A stretch of 64,000 nt of DNA, taken from Haloferax sp046557615 (GTDB taxonomy: Archaea; Halobacteriota; Halobacteria; Halobacteriales; Haloferacaceae). Positions 51,486 to 60,678 of this stretch are shown in pieces. The position numbers and the translations under genes were made by a program. The DNA lies in the NCBI RefSeq assembly GCF_046557615.1, contig NZ_JBKIII010000001.1:1240001-1304000 (forward strand), read 5' to 3'. How positions within the stretch are numbered: the first letter of the stretch is position 1; every line of letters starts with the position of its first letter. Below the pieces are notes generated by a model. That model was not told the DNA's origin. It saw only the letters and a program-made list of their open reading frames with translations, and did not search any database.

Positions 51486-53342
51486 TTACATCGCCCCCGT
51501 GGTTCCCGTGGCGATTTCGTCGAGTGCTTTGGCGTGTTGTGCGCGGACCGCGTCGAGGCCGTTGAAACATGATAGCGCTGCACCAGCTGAAAAAGCACCA
51601 GCCACAGCGTCAAATACATATCCAGCAACTATCCCAACGGGCGCAGTCAACCCTCCTGTGAAAATTGCTAACCCGTATGCGGCAATTTCTATCATGGGGC
51701 CAATTACGCTTGCAGCGTCTGCCAAGCCCAGCAATGAATCAACAGTATCAGATGTTTTATTGTATTGTACTTGGATTTCAGTTCGATAGTACTCTGTTCT
51801 TTCAATCGCTGTTTGACGCGAACCAGAAATATCAATCTCTGAGTTCTCGTCTGGACGTGCTACACTGGTAAGATTCGCCAGTGATTCAGAAATTGACGGC
51901 TTGTTTTGCCAGAGATTGTACGGTTTATCTTCAAATATCACCTTAAGAATCCAACTAGAAGTTGAGTCAATGAGATCTCTGACTAATTTTTCTTTTTCAT
52001 CAAGGAATCTCAAAGTAGTTATTACCCCAGATTCTGCGAGTCGATAAAGCGACTTGGATACCTCATCAATACTCTGGATAAAACTAGTGAGGAAGTAGTC
52101 TGACTCAGAAATTGGGCCTCTTCCCAGTAACCATTTAGCTACTTTATGCAGTGAAGAATCAGAGAACTCCTTCGCTAAAAATTTGATTTCGGAAGACTTT
52201 ATTTTCACAGATCCTGCCCATTTCAATAATTTGAGCGGTAAATCCGCGAGTGCGATAGCTGCAAATCCGAGATTCACAAGAGTATTGATTAACGATTTTG
52301 TAAGTCTCTCAGCAATGTTATAATCTTGCTGAAGGGCAGTCTCACGACCAGGGACACCGAATCGTGTGTCATCTAGTGCCCGAGGTGTCCCAGGAAGCGC
52401 CCCAGCCATCGAAATCTCCGTAATCGATTCTCCCAGTTTCAACCGGTCGATTGCATCCATCGCACGAGCAGACGTTATGTCGCCCTGGTCGACCGCCTGT
52501 TCGAGTTCAGAGAGCGCCGCTTCGACTTCAGTTCGTTCGTCAACGAAGCCATCCGTTGCAGAGTAGAGATACGCTGCGTAATCTTCCTTCTCTCCGATTG
52601 CTTGGCTGATGTCGAGAACAGGAGAACTATCGCTACCGACCGTTATCGACCGCAATCGTGCATTCGCTTGGTAGATTCCCAACTCAAATGAAGTCGGGTC
52701 GATAACCGTCGTGTCGAAGGATTTCGAGAGCAACTCTTCACCGTTGACCGACAGCGTCATCGACGAATCGGTCCACCGGGCTTCGACAGTGTACGTCTCT
52801 GAAGATGGCCCAACAGTACCGGGGCCCTCCTCTCTGAAGATACGTTCCCCATCGCGGATACATCCAAGCCTGTTGTCGTAGGCTCTCCCGGCGACACGCC
52901 ATTCCAGTAAGTTCTCCTCATCTTCCTTGAGCCGAAGTATGACTGCGTCCGTTCGGTGGTAGTCACGAAGGATGTCCACCTCGTACCGAACGAATCCACT
53001 TTCTGGAAACGAAATGCCGCTCTTGGTAAGGTACATTCGAATGTTGTTCGGGCTATAAACGTTGAGCCACTGGTTTTGAGACGAGTAGCTTACAGAACCG
53101 TGGCTCCCCATAAACGGAGAGCCAACCTGTTCACGAACATCGTATTCATTGAGTGTATTCGATGAGAAATCATCCGAAAAGACAGTAAGAGACTCACCCG
53201 AATCCAGACCAGTTCGATTCTCCCCCGTATTAAACAGGTTTGACCCGGTGGTGTTAGGCACTCCTGCTAACGGTACAAGCGCAGCAGATTTCATTAGTGA
53301 ACGACGCGAGATTTTGTCCTCGTGGTACTCTTTTTCTGTCAC
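51486..53342 (-). CDS. Tat-exported LamG-like protein with hydrophobic C-terminus (unknown function)
   Basis: The 618-residue protein has a Tat signal (ISRRSLMKSAALVPLAG, no lipobox), a concanavalin/LamG-like domain at about 54-240 (FSDDFSSNTL, DAVILRLKED, MTLSVNGEEL), a helical middle, an amphipathic/hydrophobic stretch at 350-378, and a long hydrophobic region at 545-592 (IAAYGLAIFTGGLTAPVG, YVFDAVAGAFSAGAAL) that could insert in a membrane. The DNA for residues ~320-600 is markedly AT-rich compared with both ends, suggesting a composite origin. The partner gene follows with no gap. Confidence 0.75.
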   Translation of the reverse strand: MTEKEYHEDKISRRSLMKSAALVPLAGVPNTTGSNLFNTGENRTGLDSGESLTVFSDDFSSNTLNEYDVREQVGSPFMGSHGSVSYSSQNQWLNVYSPNNIRMYLTKSGISFPESGFVRYEVDILRDYHRTDAVILRLKEDEENLLEWRVAGRAYDNRLGCIRDGERIFREEGPGTVGPSSETYTVEARWTDSSMTLSVNGEELLSKSFDTTVIDPTSFELGIYQANARLRSITVGSDSSPVLDISQAIGEKEDYAAYLYSATDGFVDERTEVEAALSELEQAVDQGDITSARAMDAIDRLKLGESITEISMAGALPGTPRALDDTRFGVPGRETALQQDYNIAERLTKSLINTLVNLGFAAIALADLPLKLLKWAGSVKIKSSEIKFLAKEFSDSSLHKVAKWLLGRGPISESDYFLTSFIQSIDEVSKSLYRLAESGVITTLRFLDEKEKLVRDLIDSTSSWILKVIFEDKPYNLWQNKPSISESLANLTSVARPDENSEIDISGSRQTAIERTEYYRTEIQVQYNKTSDTVDSLLGLADAASVIGPMIEIAAYGLAIFTGGLTAPVGIVAGYVFDAVAGAFSAGAALSCFNGLDAVRAQHAKALDEIATGTTGAM

Positions 53343-53527
53343 TGTTAATGAAATTATTCATATCAAATATATCTATTTTGTCTTAATTATCAAAATGAAT
53401 AATGTCATAGTCCAAAGAGTATACTGATGCATAGATGGTTCTCAGTCTGAATAATTGGTGTTTGAAAAAATTCCCAGTTTAAATAAACAGTGGTAATGTA
53501 CAAGACATTCAGAAAATAAATTCAACC

Positions 53528-53755
53528 ATGGTCAATGTCCTCTCAGTGGGCCTGTTTATTTTTGGATCTCTTATTCTCATACAAGGATTTGCGTGTCTAT
53601 TTCGGCCAAAGCAGTATCTCGACTGGGCGTTCGGTCACAGTACACTCTTTGGGGAGATAGGACCAGTCAAACTACGACTGACACAAGCAGTTGGGTTAGT
53701 GGAGATCCTCGTTAGTCCCCTTATTTTCCTGTTCGCAGCAGTTGTAGGGGGATAA
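53528..53755 (+). CDS. Small two-helix membrane protein
   Basis: The 75-residue protein has hydrophobic helices at about 4-24 and 51-73, separated by a polar loop (RPKQYLDWAFGHSTLFGEIGPVKLR). It lies in an AT-rich stretch next to the two-gene module, on the opposite strand. No family recognised; the pattern suggests a genuine small membrane protein. Confidence 0.6.
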   Translation: MVNVLSVGLFIFGSLILIQGFACLFRPKQYLDWAFGHSTLFGEIGPVKLRLTQAVGLVEILVSPLIFLFAAVVGG

Positions 53756-53951
53756 TCACGCTTTGTAGGAGTTGAAGAGGATTCTCGTTGAGAAGACAAC
53801 TCGACGCTTCTGTTGACCAATATCTATCCTATCCCGACGTGAGTCGCACGAAACTTGCCTTATAGACAGGAAACGTGCAAACTCGTGACCAACGCCTGAC
53901 CGAAACCCCATCTCCTGCGATTTAATACCACGGCGCACTCATCGACAGACA

Positions 53952-55460
53952 ATGGCAGCAACCTCCACCGAAGAGGCGTCGGCCTACGACCGACTGCTCG
54001 CGAAGTACAAACGCGTCGCCAACATCCAAAACGCGGCCGGGTTACTCTCGTGGGACCAGCAGGTCGTCATGCCCGACGAAGGGACGCCTGCGCGCTCCCA
54101 GCAGATGTCCACGCTCTCGGCACTGAGTCACGAACTCCTCACCGACGACGAGTTTGGCGACCTCTTGGACGAAGTCGAAGCGTCGGACCTGACGGACGAA
54201 CAGGCAGACGTGGTGCGCGAACTCCGCCGCGACTACGAGCGCGCGGCACGCGTCCCGAGCGAACTGGTCGAACAGATTTCGGCTGCCTCCTCGGAGGCGA
54301 TTCCGTCGTGGAAGGAAGCGAAAGCCGAAGACGACTTCTCGACGTTCGCCCCGCATCTGGAGAAACACGTCGAACTCAAGCGCCAGTACGCCGAGTACAT
54401 CGACCCCGACCGCGACCCATACGAAGTCCTCTTCGAAGATTACGAGCCATGTCTCCCGCTCGAACAGGCAGAAGAGATTCTCGCCGAAGTGCGCGAAGTC
54501 CTCGTCCCGATGATTGCAGACATCCGCGATTCTGACGTCGAACTCGCCGTGGACGCCTTCGAAGGCGAGTATCCGGCGGACGAGCAGGAGGAACTCGCCC
54601 GCGACGCGCTCTCCACGTTGGGCTACCCGTGGGAACGCGGCCGTCTCGACACCGCACCCCACCCGTTCTCGTCGGGCACGCAGTTCGACGCCCGCGTGAC
54701 GACGCGATACGACGAGTCTGACCCTCTCGGGTCGCTCTTCTCGACTATCCACGAGTTCGGTCACGCACTGTACACGCTCGGGCTGCCGGACGAACACTAC
54801 GGCACGCCGCTCGGTGAGAGTCGCAACCTCTCGGTCCACGAGTCGCAGTCGCGTCTCTGGGAGAACCACGTCGGGCGCTCGCACGGCTTCTGGGAACACT
54901 TCATGCCGACGTTCACCGAGCACTTCCCAGACATCGACGCGACCGTCGAAGAGGCATACGAAGCCGCCAATCAGGTGTACGAGGACAACTTCATCCGCGT
55001 CGAAGCGGACGAACTCACCTACCACCTGCACATCGTGATTCGGTTCGAACTGGAGCGCGCACTCATCTCGGGCAACCTCGATGTCGAGGACGTGCCGGAA
55101 GCGTGGAACGACAAATACGAGGAGTACCTTGGAATTCGACCCGAGACCGACACCGAGGGCTGTCTACAGGACATCCACTGGGCCTACGGCAACTTCGGCT
55201 ACTTCCCAACGTACTCGCTCGGCTCGATTATGGCCGCCCAGTTGTTCGCATCTGCGAGCGAGGACATCGACGACCTCGACGAGAAAATTGCCGCAGGCGA
55301 ATTTGGCGACCTGCGTGAATGGCTCCGCGAGAACATCCACCAGCGTGGGCGTCGCTACGAGACGAACGACCTCGTGAAGCTCGCAACGGGCGAAGACTTC
55401 GCCGCAGACGACTTCCTCAGCTACGTCGAAGCCAAGTACGCCGAACTGTACGACATCTAG
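53952..55460 (+). CDS. Carboxypeptidase Taq (M32 family metallocarboxypeptidase)
   Basis: The 502-residue zinc carboxypeptidase has the active site HEFGH (267-271) preceded by LGSLFSTI and followed by ESQSRLWENHVGRS, which holds the third metal ligand. Further family segments are DTAPHPFSSG and the C-terminal GYFPTYSLGSIMAAQL. Cytosolic; removes C-terminal residues from peptides, probably in protein turnover. It appears monocistronic. Confidence 0.96.
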   Translation: MAATSTEEASAYDRLLAKYKRVANIQNAAGLLSWDQQVVMPDEGTPARSQQMSTLSALSHELLTDDEFGDLLDEVEASDLTDEQADVVRELRRDYERAARVPSELVEQISAASSEAIPSWKEAKAEDDFSTFAPHLEKHVELKRQYAEYIDPDRDPYEVLFEDYEPCLPLEQAEEILAEVREVLVPMIADIRDSDVELAVDAFEGEYPADEQEELARDALSTLGYPWERGRLDTAPHPFSSGTQFDARVTTRYDESDPLGSLFSTIHEFGHALYTLGLPDEHYGTPLGESRNLSVHESQSRLWENHVGRSHGFWEHFMPTFTEHFPDIDATVEEAYEAANQVYEDNFIRVEADELTYHLHIVIRFELERALISGNLDVEDVPEAWNDKYEEYLGIRPETDTEGCLQDIHWAYGNFGYFPTYSLGSIMAAQLFASASEDIDDLDEKIAAGEFGDLREWLRENIHQRGRRYETNDLVKLATGEDFAADDFLSYVEAKYAELYDI

Positions 55461-55544
55461 CTGAGCCGAATACTCCCCGTTTTTGATAGTCTCAGCAGAA
55501 AATGCCGTAGGAATTAAATAGTGGTATGTCTTATCATGGCATGT

Positions 55545-55721
55545 ATGGCCTCAGCACCCAGTGACGATATGTTCGACCAGTTCTTGGCCGACCGCGGTCA
55601 CGAGACAGAACCGGCACGCTGGGACCGATCTTATAACAAACTCCAGTGTCCCGAGTGTGGGGCACTACACAGTCAAGGGGCGTCAACATGTTCCGTCTGT
55701 GGCTGGCTGCCCGAGGTCTGA
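55545..55721 (+). CDS. HVO_0416-family zinc finger microprotein
   Basis: The 58-residue protein has a double-knuckle zinc ribbon (C35, C38, C49, C52 in CPECG and CSVCGW). The N-terminal MFDQFLADRGHE helix matches my memory of the haloarchaeal HVO_0416 family. ATG 55545 is chosen because a TTAAATA element is centred about 30 bp upstream; ATGs at 55536 and 55521 would lengthen it. Function unknown. A hairpin terminator follows. Confidence 0.8.
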   Translation: MASAPSDDMFDQFLADRGHETEPARWDRSYNKLQCPECGALHSQGASTCSVCGWLPEV

Positions 55722-55752
55722 ACTCCGGATTGACCACCTAAGTACCACTTTT

Positions 55753-55777
55753 GACCCCTTCGTGGGTCGATTTTTTT
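55753..55777 (+). terminator. Hairpin plus T-tract terminator after zinc finger gene
   Basis: Stem GACCC/GGGTC (55753-55757 with 55764-55768) encloses a six-base loop and is followed by GA and seven T (55771-55777). It sits 32 bp after the zinc-finger gene stop and before the helicase gene. Confidence 0.6.
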
Positions 55778-55888
55778 CACCCCGATGAGTGGCATCACCG
55801 AACAACGCAGAACTGCAACAATCAGACACAGTACACTACGCCGAGAGAAGCACGTCGTTTATCACACGTTAGACCCTGAACGTGGACA

Positions 55889-57736
55889 ATGAGCGAATCC
55901 GACCCGACCGTAACCCGACTGTTCGGGGGACCGGGGAGCGGGAAAACTACGGCCTTGCTCGACAAGGTCGAGACGATTTTAGACCAAGACGACGTGTCCG
56001 TCCGCGACATTCTCGTCGTCTCGTACACGCGCGCCGCAGCAGCAGAGGTTCGCGACCGCCTCTCTGAGCGACTCGACGTGAACCCGCGTTCGCTGAAGGG
56101 CAACGTCTCGACGATGCACGCGAAGGCCTACGAACTGCTCGGGCTCTCGCGAAACGACGTCGTCGGCGAGAAGAACAAACAAGAGTTCTGTGAGGACTAC
56201 GGCATCGAATATCAAGACGAGTACGGCGGTGGCCGCCGAACCTCGCGCTCGACGACGATTGGGAACAAAGTCATCGCGACGAGTCAGTGGCTTCAGCGCA
56301 CCCGCCGCGACGTTGCCGACTGGTACGACGTGCCGTTCCAGTGGAACGTCGAAGAAGTCCGTCTCCCCCCAGAAATCGACCCGAACGCCCAAGAAGGCAA
56401 CAAGTACACGCCGACGTGGCCCTCCAGCGACGACCGCGTGGACATCCCCGAAGCCATCCGTGCGTGGCGCGCCTACAAGGGCGAACACGGTCTCGTCGGA
56501 TTCGCAGACATGCTCGAACGCGTCAAACAGCGCGCACTCGTCCCCAACGTCGATTACCTCATCATCGACGAGTTCCAGGACATTACGACCCTCCAGTACG
56601 ACGTGTACGAAGAGTGGAAACCTCACATGAAGGGCGTCCTCATCGCTGGCGACGACGACCAGGTCGTCTACGCGTGGCAGGGTGCCGACCCGAACCTGCT
56701 GCTCGACGCCCAGCGCGACGAAGATGAGGTGCTTCCCAATTCGTACCGTCTGCCATCGAACGTCCTCAACGTCGTCAATCGAGAGATTCGCCACATCGAC
56801 AAACGCCAAGAGAAGGACCTCAAGCCCCGAAAAGAAGGCGGGGCAGTCGAAGCGATTCCGAGTCCGTCGATGCTCGAACTCGCGCGCAACGTCCGCTACA
56901 CGGTCGAACAGGACGAGGGGACGATTATGCTCCTGTTCCGTGCGCGCTATCAGATGTTCCAGTTCATCGATGAATTCCTCCCGCTTGGAATTCCGTTCTC
57001 GACGCTGACCGACCAGCGCATGTGGACCGACCGACTCACGCAGTACGTCCGCGCAATTGAGTCAATCGCGGAGGGCGAACCGGTCGATGGTCTCGAAGCC
57101 CGCCGTCTCGCCGACATGCTGAAATCCTCGGCGTTCGGCACCAACGAGCGCGACGAACTCTTCGACCTCATCGACGAGCGAAAAGAGTCGGAAGACGTCG
57201 ACGACATCACGGAACTCGAGTTCACCGTGGACGAAGTGAAAGACATCGCTCCCTTCGTTCCCGACGGCCAGTCGGCCAGCGACATGGTTCGCAAGGTCAC
57301 GAGTTTCCAGCGCAAGTCCGTCGATGCCTACTTCAGCGGCAAGTACCAGGGCATGGACCCGAGTCGCGTCCGCGTCGGGACGATTCACTCCGCCAAGGGT
57401 CGTGAGGCAGACCACGTATTCATGGCGACCGACCTGACCGAGAAGGTGGTCGAGCAGATGGCTGCCTCCGTCTCCGAAGAGGAACTCGAAGCCCACGGTA
57501 TCGAAGAGTTCACCTCGGCGACCGACCCCGTGCCGCTCATCACGGACAACGAGCGCCGTGTCTTCTACGTCGGCATGTCGCGTGCCCGCGAGCGCCTCAT
57601 CATCCTCGAAGACCTCGTGAGCGGCGCGCCAACCCTGCCGGTTAGCGTCCTCCTTCACAACGAAATCCGCGAGGGAGACGTACAGGACCTCGTCGAAGAA
57701 GTCCAAGAAGAGTCCGCACCCCAGCCCGAGGCGTAA
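55889..57736 (+). CDS. UvrD/Rep-type superfamily 1 DNA helicase
   Basis: The 615-residue ATP-dependent 3'-5' helicase has Walker A FGGPGSGKTT (12-21), Walker B IIDEFQDIT, motif III GDDDQVVYAWQGAD, and motifs V/VI VGTIHSAKGREADHVF and RRVFYVGMSRARERL. Likely role: DNA repair or recombination. The next gene, an M24-like protein, starts only 6 bp after the stop, so both are probably on one transcript. Confidence 0.94.
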   Translation: MSESDPTVTRLFGGPGSGKTTALLDKVETILDQDDVSVRDILVVSYTRAAAAEVRDRLSERLDVNPRSLKGNVSTMHAKAYELLGLSRNDVVGEKNKQEFCEDYGIEYQDEYGGGRRTSRSTTIGNKVIATSQWLQRTRRDVADWYDVPFQWNVEEVRLPPEIDPNAQEGNKYTPTWPSSDDRVDIPEAIRAWRAYKGEHGLVGFADMLERVKQRALVPNVDYLIIDEFQDITTLQYDVYEEWKPHMKGVLIAGDDDQVVYAWQGADPNLLLDAQRDEDEVLPNSYRLPSNVLNVVNREIRHIDKRQEKDLKPRKEGGAVEAIPSPSMLELARNVRYTVEQDEGTIMLLFRARYQMFQFIDEFLPLGIPFSTLTDQRMWTDRLTQYVRAIESIAEGEPVDGLEARRLADMLKSSAFGTNERDELFDLIDERKESEDVDDITELEFTVDEVKDIAPFVPDGQSASDMVRKVTSFQRKSVDAYFSGKYQGMDPSRVRVGTIHSAKGREADHVFMATDLTEKVVEQMAASVSEEELEAHGIEEFTSATDPVPLITDNERRVFYVGMSRARERLIILEDLVSGAPTLPVSVLLHNEIREGDVQDLVEEVQEESAPQPEA

Positions 57737-57742
57737 GCAGAC

Positions 57743-58849
57743 GTGTTCGACTCGCGCGGCGCTGAGGCAGTCGATTCCGCACTCGCCGACCGTGATGCGG
57801 TTGGATTCGTCCACGTCTGTCGCGGCGACGACGCGGATGTCCGATTCCTGACCGGCCACGAGTTCGACGCCGAAGTCGCAGTCGTTCGCGTCGCTGACGA
57901 GACGCACGTCCGCGTCCCGTCCGGTGTCGAACACCCGAATATGCCGGATGTGTCTGTCCGAACCGACGACCGACCGGCAGGAAAAGCCGCGAGTGCTGTC
58001 CTCGACGCCGAAAGGACGAGAGAGAGCAACACCGTCCTCGTGCCACGCTATCTCCCACACGACGCGGCACTCCATCTCGAAGGCGCAGGCTACGAACTCG
58101 AATCGACAACGGCGCTCACAGACGCGAGAGCGACGAAAGAAGAGACAGAAATCGACGCCATCGAAGCAGTCCAGCGAGCGGCACGTCGCGCACTCACTCG
58201 CGCGGCCACGATTCTCGGGGCCACAACCATCGAAGACGACGCGCTCGTCTGGGACGATGCGCCGCTCTCGACAGAACGCCTACGAAGGCAGGTGAACGCG
58301 ATTCTCGCCGCCGAAGGTGTCGATTCCGCTGGGAACACGACGGTTTCGGCAGGAACAGAAGACGACACGAGCGCAGTCGAACTCGCACCCAGCGAACCCA
58401 TCGTCGTCTCGGTTCGCCCACGCGGGTCGAACGGCTACTTCGGCGCGCTCGCGCGGACCTTCGTCATCGACAGCGACGGTGGGTGGGAGCGCCGAGCCCA
58501 CGTCGCTTGCGACGCCGCCCGTAAGGTCGCACTCATCGAAGCGAAACCGGGCGCTGATGCAGGCTTCGTCGGCAGTGAAATCCGCGCCGAGACGGCCGCG
58601 TTCGGCTTCTCGATGGCCGACGAAGTGACACGTGACGTTGGCGGCGGCATCGGTCTCTCGTTACGCGAAGCCCCGAAGCTCGATGGAGACGTAGAATTAG
58701 TCGAGAACAACGTCCTTCGAATCCGCGCGGCCGTCTCGAACTCCGACCACGGGCGCGTCGAACTCACCGACGTAATCACAGTTGGCGAGGACGAACCGCG
58801 CATCCTTGGAGACACACCAACCGTCCTCGACCCGTCTGGGTGGGCCTGA
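57743..58849 (+). CDS. M24 (pita-bread fold) peptidase-like protein, metal ligands apparently lost
   Basis: The 368-residue protein (GTG start) has a creatinase/aminopeptidase-P-like layout: an N-terminal domain (DSALADRDAVGFVHVC), then TKEETEIDAIEAVQRAARRAL, as in Xaa-Pro dipeptidases. However, the strand that normally carries the paired aspartates reads PIVVSVRPRGSNGYFGALARTFV, and the later His/Glu ligands are not evident. It may be non-catalytic, perhaps binding peptide or protein. It is coupled to a UvrD helicase gene by a 6-bp spacer. Confidence 0.7.
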   Translation: MFDSRGAEAVDSALADRDAVGFVHVCRGDDADVRFLTGHEFDAEVAVVRVADETHVRVPSGVEHPNMPDVSVRTDDRPAGKAASAVLDAERTRESNTVLVPRYLPHDAALHLEGAGYELESTTALTDARATKEETEIDAIEAVQRAARRALTRAATILGATTIEDDALVWDDAPLSTERLRRQVNAILAAEGVDSAGNTTVSAGTEDDTSAVELAPSEPIVVSVRPRGSNGYFGALARTFVIDSDGGWERRAHVACDAARKVALIEAKPGADAGFVGSEIRAETAAFGFSMADEVTRDVGGGIGLSLREAPKLDGDVELVENNVLRIRAAVSNSDHGRVELTDVITVGEDEPRILGDTPTVLDPSGWA

Positions 58850-58887
58850 GCGACTCGTCTCGCTGTTTCAGTTCTCCGCTACGCTTG

Positions 58888-59130
58888 CTACTCTTCTTCG
58901 TCTGGGTCTTTCGTGGCCGAGCCGACGACTTTCTCGACGGCCATCGCCGGGATGTCTTGCGGCATCGTGAGGAACTTCGGCAGTGCAACCATGAGAATGG
59001 CGAGAGCGACCATGCCACCGCCGAGTGTCATCCGACCGTCGGCGAGCAGCGTCAACCCGAAAATACCGACTGGGATAGCGAAGATGAGCGTTGCCCCGAG
59101 ACCAATCATCTCTAAGATTCCGAGTCGCAT
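58888..59130 (-). CDS. Small two-helix membrane protein
   Basis: The 80-residue protein starts MRLGILEMIGLGATLIFAIPVG, with helices at about 5-27 and 35-53 and an acidic tail (KDPDEEE). An alternative ATG at 59148 would add six residues. It lies 82 bp downstream of the DUF502 gene on the same strand. No function known; the pattern is typical of small haloarchaeal membrane proteins. Confidence 0.75.
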   Translation of the reverse strand: MRLGILEMIGLGATLIFAIPVGIFGLTLLADGRMTLGGGMVALAILMVALPKFLTMPQDIPAMAVEKVVGSATKDPDEEE

Positions 59131-59212
59131 TGCTCGCCGGTAGCTCACCGGGCAGTAAAAACATCGCGGGTGGAGACGACGAGATGGACGTTAGGGACGG
59201 TGTCGTCCGTGG

Positions 59213-59920
59213 CTACTCCGCACGGGACCCCTCGGTGTGATACTCGTGACCGTTTTGCGGCGAGTAGCCAGCAGGCCCGGACGGGAGTGTGTCGGGGTCC
59301 TCGACGCTGAGACCGGTCGTGACGAGCAGGCGAAGGCCGCGACGAACCGGCATATCGAGTTCTCGAACCTCGTCGGGCGAGACGATGATGAGCGACCCCG
59401 CAGTCGGGTTCGGGCTGTGGGGGATGAACACGGTAAAGAGATCTTCGCCGACCGCATTGCCGATAGCGTTCGGTGCGTCGTTCGTCACGAACCCAATCGA
59501 GTAGACACCTTTTCGTGGAAATTCGACGAGAACGACGCGTTCGTAGCCAGCGGTGGGTTCGGTCAACGATTCGGAGACCTGTCGAACGCCGAAGTAGATG
59601 GTGCGAACGAGCGGGACCAGTTTGACACCGCGTTCGAAACTCCCGAAGAGTCGTTGGCCGAGCGAAATCGATGTGAGATAGCCGAGTATCGTAACCGTCG
59701 CGGCGATGATGAGCGCCGACAGCACTTGCGAGATGAAGACGATATCTCCCGAGTAGTTGAGCGCGCTGGCGAGAAACGGTGTCACCTGCCGGACGAGGGG
59801 ACGAAGCGCCGCAGTGATGCGACTAAAGGCGAACTGCAAGACGAACAGCGTCACCGCGAGTGGGGTGACGAGAATCAGCCCAGTGACGAAACTGCTTCGA
59901 AGCCGAGCGAGAACGTCCAT
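59213..59920 (-). CDS. DUF502 family membrane protein
   Basis: The 235-residue protein has two strong helices (about 9-31 and 54-78) and a soluble part with LVPLVRTIYFGVRQVSE, VVLVEFPRKGVYSIGFVTN, VFIPHSPNPTAGSLIIVSPDEV and LVTTGL, hallmarks of DUF502. Function unknown; related plant proteins (COV1/LCV) are membrane-located. The start MDVLARLR is preferred to MCMDV. Confidence 0.9.
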   Translation of the reverse strand: MDVLARLRSSFVTGLILVTPLAVTLFVLQFAFSRITAALRPLVRQVTPFLASALNYSGDIVFISQVLSALIIAATVTILGYLTSISLGQRLFGSFERGVKLVPLVRTIYFGVRQVSESLTEPTAGYERVVLVEFPRKGVYSIGFVTNDAPNAIGNAVGEDLFTVFIPHSPNPTAGSLIIVSPDEVRELDMPVRRGLRLLVTTGLSVEDPDTLPSGPAGYSPQNGHEYHTEGSRAE

Positions 59921-60033
59921 ACACACTCTGTGGGCGACGACGACAAAACGCTATGGTCGAACTGGAACATCACGAAAACGTGATGGTGAACAGAAACGAT
60001 AGCCATTAACCGACGCCGCCCAAACCCGCGAGT

Positions 60034-60642
60034 ATGTTCACTGGAATCGTGGAGGGGACTGGCGAAATCACCGGTGTGACCGACACCGAAGGTGGTCGCC
60101 GACTCCGCATCCGTTCTGACGTTGCATTCGACGATTTACACCACGGACAGTCCATCTCTGTCTCCGGCGTCTGTCTCACCGTCGAAGAGTTCGGCAACGA
60201 CTGGTTCGACGTGTTTCTCGCCGCTGAAACCGTCGAGAAAACGTATCTCGGAGTCGTCGAAGAAGGCGACATCGTGAACCTCGAACGGGCGCTCGCGGCG
60301 AGCGCGCGCTTCGACGGCCACATCGTCCAAGGCCACGTCGATGGCACGACGACGATAACGGCGATCGAGCAAGTGGGCGACGACTGGTTCTTCGAGTTCG
60401 ACTTGCCCGAATCCATCGGGAAATACGTCGTCCAGAAAGGGTCTGTCTGTCTCGATGGTATCAGTCTCACCGTCGCAGACCGCCGCGACGACGACTTCGC
60501 AGTGGCGATTATCCCGACGACCTACGACCTGACGACACTCTCGGAGAAGTCGGTCGGCGACCCAATTCACGTCGAAGTGGACGTGGTCGCAAAGTACGTC
60601 GAATCGATGCTCGAAGGCTACGCAGACGCCCTACGCGACTGA
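60034..60642 (+). CDS. ribE: Riboflavin synthase (alpha-type)
   Basis: The 202-residue enzyme dismutates two 6,7-dimethyl-8-ribityllumazine molecules into riboflavin. Two lumazine-binding barrels are seen as an internal repeat: MFTGIVEGTGEI with GVCLTV, and HIVQGHVDGTTTI with GSVCLDGISLTV. The bacterial-type alpha synthase in haloarchaea replaces the methanogen pentameric enzyme. It converges with the PrsW-like gene. Confidence 0.95.
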   Translation: MFTGIVEGTGEITGVTDTEGGRRLRIRSDVAFDDLHHGQSISVSGVCLTVEEFGNDWFDVFLAAETVEKTYLGVVEEGDIVNLERALAASARFDGHIVQGHVDGTTTITAIEQVGDDWFFEFDLPESIGKYVVQKGSVCLDGISLTVADRRDDDFAVAIIPTTYDLTTLSEKSVGDPIHVEVDVVAKYVESMLEGYADALRD

Positions 60643-60678
60643 TTAGTCTTCGAACTCGGTCTAGTCCTCGAATTCGGT
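60643..60678 (-). repeat. Duplicated 15-18 bp tail around the PrsW-like stop codon
   Basis: The five codons TEFED before the TAG stop (60664-60678) are repeated just after it (60646-60660) with 13 of 15 bases identical, followed by TAA. The gap between ribE and the PrsW gene consists of this repeat. Confidence 0.85.
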
